Shown here: one piece after another, positions 38,480 through 50,400 of the stretch
Layout: every line of letters starts with the position of its first letter
Position numbering within the stretch: the stretch's first letter is position 1
NCBI GenBank assembly: GCA_007922305.1
Contig: ML677326.1
Span: 54,182,785 to 54,246,784, forward strand
Origin: Dermatemys mawii
Lineage: Eukaryota; Chordata; Testudines; Dermatemydidae
Length of the DNA stretch: 64,000 nucleotides
Reading direction: 5' to 3'
Notes under the pieces: generated by a model
Seen by the model: the letters and a program-made list of their open reading frames with translations, nothing else
What the model was told of the DNA's origin: nothing
The model's database searches: none
Program-made: the position numbers and the translations under genes

Positions 38480-39895
38480 CAGTTAATTTCTTTAAACTAT
38501 ATAAATGTAAAGAAAGGTACAGTATTCAGGAAAGGAGTGTCTGTTCTGCAGTGGACTGATTTTACTCCTCTTCTAAGGAAGCATCTCTAAGAACTTTAAA
38601 GTGTGAATAGCATCACAGTAAATGGATAAAAACAGTAGTCATGTAAAAACATCCACATTTTGAAACCCTGGAATTCTTGTTAGGCAAGTTGAAAGAAATT
38701 AGGTACGATAAAAGCTGTTAGGAAGAACATTCTCTAATGTCTAACTCGCTGCAGGGAAAATCGCCAACTGTTTCATTACCAGTCATGGAGATCTACCAGT
38801 GCGTTAGTATACATGGGATACTGGCATTTTTACCTTTAGTTACCACAATAATAAAAATGGCACTGCTCATCTATGCTAGTGTTCATGATGTTGCTGCTAA
38901 CAGTGGAGCTGCACTTTTGGGAGCATGCAACTGGTATATTTACCCCCTCTGCCATCTAATACTAAAGATGCCAGTGCTCCATCTATAAAATTTCCACAGA
39001 TGGATTTCTACCAAAAATTCTAGTGCAGACACAGGTGAAGACTGTTAAAAGACCAACATTCTCTATCATGTATAGATTCTTCTGACTTCAAAAAAAAAAA
39101 AAATCCAAAAGTTTCAAAATAAGGAATAATATGATGCACTTCTCAACACCTGCTTTCCAAGAATCGCAAAGCACTTTACAAAACTCAGGTGTGTTGCAGG
39201 AAAAAAAAGTCATTGCAAGATAATGGCATCAAAGAAAGTAGTAAAGGAAAGTCTAAATATGCTAAGTTTGAAAACTGGAAAGTGTTGGACAATTGTGTAT
39301 TTTCAAATATGCAGTACTACATTGAGGAATATTTTAGATTGCACTTTACTTTGTCAGAGACACAAAAAGTTTCTTTTAATATTAACATTAAGCTACATCA
39401 AATATGTATCAATTTCTTAAAGCCTAAACACAAATGTTTGTTTCACTAATCTTTAACATTGTTCTCCTCTTTCTCCATACTACAGCACAAAACATTGGGG
39501 GGGTTTGGTACTCAGCTATGGAAACCACACACAATGCACTTTGTTTGCAATAATTTCCACACTAAATTACCAGTTAGAAGCCTGTTTCAATACAATACAG
39601 TAAACAATGAAAAGCTGATACTCAAAATATTGTCATTACTGTTTCAAAGCAACAGTGATTGTGGGTATTCAGAATAAAATAGTTTTGACACAAAAATTAC
39701 AAAAATACATCATATAAATATGTACCACAAGATGGTGCTATAATTTCTATTTACTGCACACAACACACACCATCTCAGATCAGTAGGAAATTTTTCTTCT
39801 CTCTAGGAGAAACAATTATTCTTTAGAATAGTGGAGTTGTAAGCTGTGAACAAGGGGTATTTCCAAATAAACTTTAAAGAAAGTTGCCATTACCA
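38480..39895. other. Intergenic, faint SINE-like trace
   Basis: About 39150-39190 (aatcgcaaagcactttacaa) resembles the 5' portion of old MIR-like repeats. The rest holds no recognisable feature. Confidence 0.4.
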
Positions 39896-39903
39896 GTGTA
39901 AAG

Positions 39904-40215
39904 CAGGGGTAGGTAACCTATGACACATGTGCCAAAGGCTGCACATAAGCTGATTTTCAGTGGCACTCACACTGCCCGGGTTCTGGCCTCTGGTCTGGGG
40001 GGACTCTGCATTTTAATTTAACTTTAAAAGAAGCTTCTTAAACATTTTAGAAACCTTATTTACTTTACATACAACAATAGTTGAGTTATATATTATATAC
40101 TTATAGAAAGAGACCTTCTAAAAATTTTAAGATGTACTACTCACACACGAAACCTTAAATTAGAGTGAATAAATGAAGACACGGCACACCACTTCTGAAA
40201 GGCTGCCGAGCCCTG
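39904..40215. mobile_element. hAT-like miniature element, family 2
   Basis: Starts CAGGGGTAGGTAACC. The reverse complement of its right end is CAGGGCTCGGCAGCC. The flanking 8-mers are gtgtaaag (39896-39903) and gggtaaag (40216-40223), 7/8 identical. The interior (gattttcagtggcactcaca, gagaccttctaaaa) belongs to an abundant turtle hAT-type family. Confidence 0.85.
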
Positions 40216-41429
40216 GGGTAAAGGTTGCTTTCCAGGGAATCTGCAACTTAAGTACAGTGGAAAAAAATGGGAGTTTACTACAAGTGTGTTCGTGTCCTTA
40301 AGCTTTTCACTGAGTTTATGTAGCAACAACAGATTACTGTATGTTGCTCTGTTTGGATATGTAAAATAAAATCAATCACATATTTATGGAGAAACATTCA
40401 TAACTATCATTATTAAATCAAGTAAATTATTTTTACAAAGGAAGAGCAAACAGATGTGCCATCTGAAAATTATACTATTTAAAATCTTGATATCTTCAGC
40501 TGTTGCAATGTCACTTTTTGATCTTTTCATGTGAATCAAAGGAACATGGATAGCTACAGCATGTTGTAAAAAGATTTCTTACCTTACACTTTAAATACCC
40601 AATAATTTAAAAAACAAGGATGAAATCTTATCTCTCTACCCAGCCCACACTGACACCTTTGATTTGACTATATCATGTTTATGGAAGTCTTACATATACT
40701 TATGTCTCAAAAGAGAAATTTTATATAGTTTCAAATCATAAAAATGTTGTATGTCTTTGTACACTGGATGGTCTCCATCTGTGCTGCTGGTCTTAAAATG
40801 TGCTGGGTAATAGAGCACTAAAACACTCACCACATCTCTCATAGTCAAAGTCTGTGGACTTACTTACACATTTTAGCGTTTAGGATCCAAATGACCTTCA
40901 CTTTGTCCGTGTTAATGGAAGCCATAATGTGTTGGGGTGCTTTCTGACTAACCATGAAAATGTATAATTAAAAAAACAAAACAAAAAAGGTACACATTTA
41001 CAATATGTGCATTTAAGTTTTCATTAAGTCTTATTGAACAGTACAGATGGCAAGATGGTATGTATGAAAGTCTCTTGGGTGTAATATGCAAGTCCCAGCT
41101 GGAGTGTTTCCAACAGGATGTAAACCATGGTCCTCAAGCCTGCACTTTAAAAAACATATTACTTAGCACGTTGCCAACAAATGTCAACACAAAAGTATAC
41201 TGCTGTAATAACTTCAACTTCACAAAAAATGCAATATTCTATAGCAAAAAGTTAAAATTCGTGTAATCATGACACAAAGGTATTAGAAAACATTTATTCT
41301 ACAAGTAAAAATAAAAACAATTTAAAAACAATTATAGTCCTTAAAACTGATAATATATTCAAAATAACTTTAAAATTGTACAAATTTACATAATAGTTTT
41401 GAGATCCAGAAGTCTAGACAGTAAATTGT
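40216..41429 (-). other. Probable CEP44 3' UTR / downstream sequence
   Basis: No coding frame or recognised repeat is visible between the CEP44 stop and the hAT-like element that ends at 40215. The sequence is AT-rich and unique-looking, consistent with a 3' UTR. How much of it is transcribed cannot be judged from sequence. Confidence 0.4.
41293..41298 (-). terminator. Candidate poly(A) signal for CEP44
   Basis: AATAAA on the minus strand, about 130 nt beyond the CEP44 stop codon, is the first canonical hexamer I see. The surroundings are very A/T-rich, so chance hexamers are expected and longer 3' UTRs are possible. Confidence 0.35.
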
Positions 41430-41478
41430 CTACAATGTGTTACTTGAATTTTTCAGCAATTCTGAAGTTTCTTCAATC
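41430..41478 (-). CDS. CEP44: CEP44 terminal coding exon and stop
   Basis: The acceptor is aattatttttag. The coding part is 49 bp and reads (M)[15 protein letters not shown] then TAG, matching human MFEETAELLKCPNHYL. The stop occupies 41430-41432. The 3' UTR continues to lower coordinates. Confidence 0.9.
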
Positions 41479-44400
41479 CTAAAAATAATTTTAAAATTGG
41501 TTAAAATGAAGACTAAAAACAAACATTTACTACTAATTAATGAAGCTAAAGTAATAAAACAGCATTCCTAACTTTTAGTTTTTTTGTTTTTACACTAAAC
41601 AGTCTCTTAGATTTTCTGATATTTGAGAAAGACATTTAAAAAATACACATAGAGAAGGCACAAAACTCACAAAAATAAAGTTAATGGAGGAGATAACTGA
41701 CACTTTGTATATCACAAATTAGCCTTAAAAAGGCTGTCACTATCAGAGCTTAGGTTTTTGCAAAGTGGCAGACAAGATTAATAACTTCAGCTTCCTGAAG
41801 TAATTCATTTGTATGATACAGAAATCTTGTTGAATAAAAGTCGCACTGTGATGATGCATATTTTACTTCAACAACTGTAATGAAAATTATTTCTACCTGT
41901 AAATTTTCATTACAAATCTCAGAACCAGCAGTAGATACTGCTTATTATTCTGAGATATCTTTATGTGATGCCTGGTCTGAAACTGGACTAGCTCTTTTTA
42001 TTTAATATTTCACCTCAAAGTTTGAGCACAAGTTTTATGTAGCTCCAGTAAACTCTTATCAGAAGACAGATAATACTCCTATTAGTCGTCAAGCGAATTC
42101 TAAACACTCTTTAATCCCTAGTTAATACCGTTAAGAATGCATTATATTGCTTGTTACAAACCAAAACAGTGACTCATCCCACAAACACAGAACTGTAAGT
42201 GGATTTATTATCCAGTGGAGTTATAAGGAAATGCCACACCTGATGTAGAGACCTTTGAGGTTTGGAACACATATGCGCATTCTATATATGCCTTAGTCCA
42301 GTACAATTCCCTATTGGGAAATGAATTCCTGCTGCCCTTTTCTATTACTTACATTTTACTTATCCTTTCCATTCTTTGTCTTGTTGTCTCCTGCAATTTA
42401 AAAGCAACATATTTAGGCAATTCTTCAAAGCCAACAATCTTCAGAAATGGACTTTTAACCTGGAGAATTCATGCAAAAAAATTACTTTAAGCACTGTTTA
42501 CATATCAAAAGGATTTTTATGAGACAGACCTAGATGAAGTTTTGCATAGTTTTGCTGTTTTTTGCCAGTAGTATATACAACTAAAACTAATGCTTACTTG
42601 TTCTCTTGACCTTAGAAAGGAAATCAACTAAGCATTTGCCAGTTTTACTTACCTTTGAAACCTCTGTCAAACCATGATAATTAATGGTTGCGGCTCTGGG
42701 AGATGGGTCTGTGGATAATAGTGAACTGTATCCAGACGACTGATGAGGACTCTCTGGCATCTCCTCCTTCCTCTCAATATCTGTGGAGAAATACTCATTT
42801 TTAGATCACCTTTGCCTTTTTGCTCTCTTGCAGCAGGGTCAGCTATCAAACAGTTTGATTTACAGTATGCAATAACAGAAGAGAATGCATTGTTTAGAAA
42901 GAAAAAGGCTACTGGTAAAGGTCCAAGATGGGTTTCCCATATTCTTTTAAACACGAACAGAGTATGCTCAGTATGATGCAGACAAAAGAGAAATTCCGAC
43001 AAAGATTATCCAGGAATGTTCCATTTGTCATGATTACAGTCAATTGAAACACTTAGGCAAGTACAATTACTGGGCAAAACATTCAATAATAATTTCAGAC
43101 AGCTCACATTTGTTTTCTTACTATAAACCACTGTCTTATACAGCTGTGGGATCTTTTAAACTTAAGAAAAAAGTTTAAGAAATATAGTAATTATCTTTGT
43201 AAACATATTTTACTAGAACATGAAAAGCTTTTCCAAACATGTTTTAATTCTACTGTTCAGTAAGTGATTTACAGTATAAACAGCTGAAATACAAACAAAA
43301 ATGTAGTCAGTGTCATTCAGCAGAACCAGGTTTTAAAGGTTTCTATAGCAGTAAGTACCAGGTTCAATAGAAGCAGAGCTAGGCCAACATATCGAACACA
43401 TTAAAAAAATCTCTACCCTTTGTATCAGGAAAAGCTTGATACTGTCCTAGCATTTAAAAAAAGTGTAACTATTTTAGAAACCTGTGTTCCTGAGGAAAGC
43501 AAAAATTCCCATTTAGAAAAAGGTGGGATTTGGGGTTTTTTGTTTTTGTTTTTTTAATTAAAGCTACAGTCTATGGATCCAGGTTACAAATCCTGAGTCC
43601 TGCAGTCAGAAAATAACATTGTAAACATCACTATTTAGTAATGGGTTTCAAAAGCTCCAGATGGCAGCTGATCTATCACATAAGGTAAATCCATTCAAAT
43701 TTATATAGCCCACTAACACAAATTTACGTATTTTGACAAAACAATTGTGAGTGTTAGAGCAAGCTTGATATGTAGGACAATCCAGAAAATATTAGAGGTA
43801 AATGGTATATAATATTTAGTTTGCCACTTCACTTATCAAGCATCACAGTCAGGGAGAATCTTATCTTTACTCTGCTGTCTACAAAAATTAAGTCTATGAC
43901 TCATTAAGACTAAGATTTTGACTTGAGAAAGATTTTAAACTACTGACAGTACCATAAACATGCTGGGTAATATATATTCCTGCACAGAACACTTTAAGGG
44001 GAAGTTGTAGGCACATCTCAGTGCTTTAAGTGTATATTAGCAGAGAAGACCAAGTGGGAGAATTAGGAAACTAAGGGTGGATTAGACTTGGGGGAGTGGC
44101 AAAGCAAGCCACAGTCTGAGGAAGAAGAGAGAGGCAATATGGATGAAGTCTAAATAAGGGAGCGAGTGAAAAATTTGATTCGGTTTTCTACATCTGTACC
44201 ACTACTTCTCTGGCCTCAGTGATGGAGCTATCCAGAGGGGGGTATTTACCTGAAAAGATACTTAGTTATTTTCTCCTGTGTTCCTTTGTACTTAGGAAAT
44301 AGTTAGCTTCAAAGCTTGGTGTGTACACTTTCAGAAATTTATTGGCCTTTACCCTCTACTTTTACTAGTTTTCTACAGTTCGTTAAAAGGAAAAAAAGGA

Positions 44401-47400
44401 TAATCTGTGTCTCTGAATATCAGCTTAAAAAAAAAAATCACATTGATGTCCCAGGGCTTATTTTGAGCTTACTATAAACAAAAATAAAGAAATATTTTTC
44501 TCTAATAATTAATTATCTTTGTGAGGATAGACACAGCAACACAGGAGAGAGGAGAAAACACAACACATTTTATCAAAATAGGAAACGTACAGAAAATCCC
44601 CAAAACTGACAGGGTGATTTCAGGGGCTGGCTCATGCCTGAAACAGATGAACTTAACACAATTTTATTCAAGGTTGGCAAAAGCTGCTTAAAAGAAAACC
44701 TTTTCAGTAAAAAGCATTGCAAACACTCACCAGGAGAAACTGGAGTCGTATTTCTGCTGGAAGTATGGTTTTCACTCATATTGTTAAACTCTGTAGATAA
44801 GTCACTCTGAAACAATAATTGTTTTTGCCATTTACAAAAAAATTCAATAACTTAGCCATAAGTCTTATTTAAATTGACATCCGAGTACTGAGAATTATAA
44901 TCAAGTAGTGAATATATGTATATCTATGTACAGTACTGACCACATTTTTCTAGCATTATGGAAGTAGCTTTATGTGACTACTTCTATGAGTAAAGCATGC
45001 AAAATTTTACCCTTTTTATTAGTATACCCATTGGTCATTTCATTAAAGCATTTTGTCTTTTGAAATACCAACTTTGCTGTAAACACTGAGCCCAAAAATC
45101 TCATAGTGGAACATCTAACAATCCAGGTGTGATTGTTTGATCAGTCTGAGTGGTGTTTATTAAAACACTGTGTACCAACAGCTTTGAGTAACTGATTACA
45201 GGCAGCTGCAACTGCTCTGTTTCTCTGACTCTCAGGTTGGTGACTGAGGTCTATTGCTGGATTTGGTTGTCTAATTTTAGATAATCAAGTTCGAAAATTT
45301 TGGTTAAAATACCCAGTTGGCTCATGATACAAATGGTGAGAAAAATGAACATTGTCAATATTAATCCTATATCTGCTTTCACTGTTATAATGTGACCATT
45401 TTTTTCTTCAGGACTAATTTGCTAAGAAAATAAAAAGTTAGTTTTAGGGTTTTTCCTTGACCATCAAAAGCTACATGTTTTTCTTCTGAGAAACACGAAC
45501 TTGTGTGTGTCTATTTTAGGCCCGGATCCTGCAAGCTAATCGATGCAGATCGACGCCCCCACCCTTGTGAAACCTCTCTGGGACTAGAACTGTTTTCATT
45601 TCAATAATGCACCATATGAATTTATGGAGTAGGGTGTGTGCACATGTAAAATGTACATTCTAAGAGCCACATATATTCTAATACAAAAAACATACATTAA
45701 CAACATTATTTTGGTTACAAGTTAAGAACTCAGAAGTTAACAAGTACCAGATTTACTGCTGTCAATGCAAGCTTAATTCTGCCTGCTAGCAGCCATCTTG
45801 TACGCTAAATGATGTAAGGGTCCTGTAGAAAAATAGCATATGATGATGTAATCAAAGTCTGTATCATAATGTGAACGTACAAGAGGCAGAATTAAGGTTC
45901 CAGTGCCAACTTTTAATATAGATTTTTTGTATCTAAATTTCCTAGTTTGATTTAAAGAAAAAGCGTTAACACTTTCCCACCCCCAAATACCCCCACCATT
46001 GTGAGTGATCAAGATTTGAAGTCTGAACATTCAGCACTATAACACAGAAATCTACCATTTGAGCTATGAGGCTAACTACATTAAGTTGCAGCAGAAGGTT
46101 ATTATACTAAGAGGAGCGGGAGAGGGTCCCAAGTGCTGTGCAGGCATAGCCTCCAGCTGTCTTTCCTACCCCCTTCCCAGGCATTTTCGGGTGGGCAAAC
46201 TAATTACTACCCTCAGAGTTGGGAGAAGTTTGGACTGACTTCCTCTCCCCAACCCCTTCCATTACAGCTCTCAGATATTCTCAGTTCAATGTGTGCTGCT
46301 GATGATTTTACAATGGCATGGGCTTGGTCTTAGAATGTTTATATTATTTTGGGATTTCAAAGCTTCTCCGAAGAAGGTTTCATGAACCAGCTCCTTTTGT
46401 ACTGAAAAATAAGCAACCATGGTGCATACAAACTAAATCAAACTTGTTTTTGTATACTCCTGCTCTTACAATAGTTTAGACTAAAAAGAAACACAATCTA
46501 GTTGCATATTTTCAAAAATGGCACTACTGTTAAAATATTTAAGTGACAGATAAATATCAGGCTAGTCTAATCCACAGTACAGTGCAAAATAATGAATATT
46601 TATCTATTGTTTTAATTGGGTTTAGTGGTATTCAAATGTTCCAGATTAGAAGACATTTATTAAGCCACACAACGTGTACAGCTAGGCTAGTTGAGGCCAG
46701 GGGCAAGCTTCTTCACACTGTCTCCACTACAGTGTGCCTCAACAAGTGACCCCGTGAAAGAGAGGGCAATTCTCTTTATGCTTATCCAACCCTCGGCTTC
46801 CTGAGAGCACTAGCAAGGGTAACACTGTTAACAATGGTTGTGCGATTTGGACATACACTGAGAAATAAGACCAAATTAATCCACAATGACTGATTACTAG
46901 ACATCAGATGGTATCACATTTAAGTCACTACTGACCTGAGACAAATTCAAACATGATCTAGAATTGAAAAGCTTCATATTCATCCTCTGAGCCACTGAAT
47001 TTTCTTTTAAATTTTACTAAGCATCTTGAAACACCGTGGAGAGATGACAGTTTTCCTCATTTATCCCCCCTCAATCTCTTTTAGATGAATGCATTTTCAG
47101 TAAATGTAGTACGAGAACCACATTATATGTTTATGACACCAAGGATATCTCCATCTTTCTACAACCAAACAAAATGGTGTGACTGACTCAACATTTTAAC
47201 ACTTCTGCAAGACACTGCATCATCAGTCACGTATTTTTTGCAAATATATATTTTCAACTTTGGGACAGATTTCCACAACAGCTGAAGTATTCTGAGGATT
47301 GTAATTTACAGCATTACATGACAATCCTGAACACATACTCACAAATATACTGTGCTGTGAACACTAGCATTAGACATACATAAAATTTTTCAATATGTTT

Positions 47401-50400
47401 ATTTTTCACACACACACACCCCTACCTCTCAAAAGCTTTCAAAGTTAAACTAATACACTGCCTTGAGGAAAAATGCTGATTTGCTGCAGCATATTAAACA
47501 TATTCAGCATAGTGATGTCTCTAAACCTCATGTGCATTTAGAAAGTTTATCTAATGTCATCAACAAGGATTGAAAGAATTGGAGAAATGCCAACCACTAA
47601 ATCAGAAATCAAAAAGATGATGATCAATGAGAAACTTGCCCAATGAATGAAGCAAGTTTCTGACAGCAGTGAGAAAACCATCTGATGAATTCTCATTCTT
47701 AATTTTGCATCTAATTCTTGATGATGTGCCTCAAGATATGAAATAGTGCATTTTTCTACAATCAGAAATGACGATATCTAATGTGAAACCCAGATAATGC
47801 TAAACAGAATGAAAGTCTAACCTTTTCAAGAAGCTCTTGTAAAAAGATTCTCTATTTTCAAAATATGATATACCTTGCCTTGGAAAATTAAACAATATTC
47901 AATTTTATCAGTGGTACACTGGCTCTCTCATATAAATTATTACAGTAACGGGGAGAAAATCTAATAGGGTAGGATGAGATAGTCAGAGTAAGAGAAAAAC
48001 CACGTGCCACTAAGCAGGCTGAATTTTTTCAAAACACAATAGCAACCACTCAAACAGTAATTACATTCCTTCAGTAAATTTACTAGTACCACATATTCAC
48101 AGAGTGGCTATCATTGATAAACTGCAGAGCTATTTCTGTAGTTCCCTCAGGGTCTTCAAGCTCCTTCTGGGAATCTCCATTACAATGCACAGTGCTGCTC
48201 CACAAGTCCTGAAGAAATAGCGGTGCACTTTTCAGTAATAAGCCACTAACTTTTTTTTGGATGAGACGGAAACAGGGGGCCCTGAAAGGGGGAAAGAGCG
48301 CAACTGGGAGAGTGGAGGAATAGTGGGCTCATGAGGAAATAGAGGTTCCTCCCTTGTTTAAAATTTTATCATGTGATCACACACATCATCTTATAAATAG
48401 TAGATATTCTAATTGCTAAATATTAGTACAGATCAGGGTCTTTTTTTAATCAAAAGCATTTTAAAATTTAAATAAATACTTATTTTAAAAAATAAATCTA
48501 TTGACAATGAAATCTGAAATTACAAAAACCTACATCAGGCTTAACCTTATTAAAATCCATTTAAATTAAATGAAAAGATAATATTTAAGCACCACGTTTG
48601 CTGCTGAAGTTGTAAAGAAAGTCAAGCCACTGAAGTGATGCAAGTCACTTGGAACCATATACTTTGTTGAAATGCTAACTTAGCTTTTGACAGCCATAAC
48701 CTATTCTGTAAGTACAGAAAGAACACTTTTTCCATTTCAATTTATTCACTAGGTCATTAGAAGTGAGTTGAAGAGGAGGAAACCCTTTGCTTTTCTCTTC
48801 CAATGCACAAATAAAAACAAGGTGTGAGGATGAGCTCTACTAGCTCTAAGATCTTGAAAGACAGAGTTAACAAAATCTATGGATATGAACAGCTGGGCCG
48901 GATCATCTGACTCAAGCTCACGAGGCTCAGACTACAGGACTATAAAACCCTGCATAGACATGGGGGCTCAGGCTGAGGGCCGAGTGGTAACATCTTTGCC
49001 CCAGAATCCAATCTCCAGCCTGAGCCCAGATATAGAATCAGAGAATCATAGAATATCACAATTGGGAGGGACCTCAGGAGGTCACCTAGTCCAATCCCCT
49101 GGTTAAAGCAGGACTAATCCCCAATTAAATCATCCCAGCATCTATGCAGCAATTCTACAGACCCATAACCCAAGTCCACCATGCCCAGGTAAACTGACCC
49201 AGCCCCACAGCCATGGCATGGGTCTTTTATTGCAGCGTAGATATACTTTACAAGTCTATAAAACAATCACTTCAATTCACTAACTATAGATAATATGTCT
49301 GTCAAGGCTAAATCCCTACTCTGTCACTTTAAGTGCAGAAGGTAGGAGCTGGCAAGGATTCTAAAAGTTAATACATGCCACTCCAGGCTTGTATTAAACT
49401 CCCAAGGTTACAGCTCTTCTCTAATCTTGGCTTGGTAAAAGCTGCCACCACCCAAATACAAAAAAACCCTGAATGCTTTGAACCCAGAAAGGAGCACTGG
49501 GGAATTCCTCCTTGTGGGGTATCCTCAAGGCCCCTCCCCCCATCCCAGAGCTGAGAAAGAAAGCAAAGGAAATTAGCTGTGGCTACCAGCTAGTCAAACA
49601 ACATGCAAAACCTCTTAGGACACCAAAAATCCAATCTTGTTCTTAAGAAAAGGTAAATTTTATTAAAAACAAAAAAGGAAAAACAATCTGGAACTTAGGC
49701 TTCTTGCTAGATCTTAAAAGAAATAACTACAAAAATTAAGCATCCAAAATAGCTTTCTTGGTTCAGCTTAAGGGTTACAAGCAAACAAATGCATCTGGGG
49801 CTAACACAGAGGAAATCCACAAGCCAATAAATAAATAAACTTAATCACATTTATTTAAACATGCCTAGTCTAATAATTTCTTCTAGATATGGAAGAAGAT
49901 TTTTTAATACCTGGTTCAAGCCTTACACAGCATTCCTGCTGCCCTCTTGTTCCTCAGGGACAGAGGGGAATACACACAACAATGGGAAGATTTTTCCCCA
50001 TTTTAAAAAGTTCTAGCCCTCCCATTGGCTCTTTTGGTCAGGTGCCCACTCCTTTTCCCTTTACCTGAGGAACTTTGTTAACCTTTTGCAAGTAAAGTAA
50101 GCAGAGAACAGCCACTAAGAGGGACTTTATAGCTAACCAGCTGGCTGGGTGTTCATAAAAGACCTCTCCCCTTCATTTATCGTAACATCCTTTGTTTCAC
50201 AATTCGGTTTTAAATGCAAAACAGGTTTTGATTTAAAAAAAACGTACTTTTTTTCTTATTTAACTAGCAAACAAATTTTGAATGCTGTTTTAGTGTATTT
50301 TGAATTGCATTCCATTTTCATCTAAATGTATCTTGATACAAATCACTAATAAAAAAAATTAATTTAGTAGAAAAGAGTTGCCTCATTCACTGTTTTCTAA

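Noticed and set aside
38390..38590. Arg-Glu repeat protein frame
   Set aside because: Produced by the GA microsatellite.
1..41000. HPGD exons expected by synteny
   Set aside because: Looked for typical short-chain dehydrogenase blocks and the C-terminal exon on the plus strand and saw none.
42667..43002. 111-codon minus-strand open frame
   Set aside because: A wrong-frame reading over the CEP44 exon at 42653-42780; the true frame there is different and spliced.
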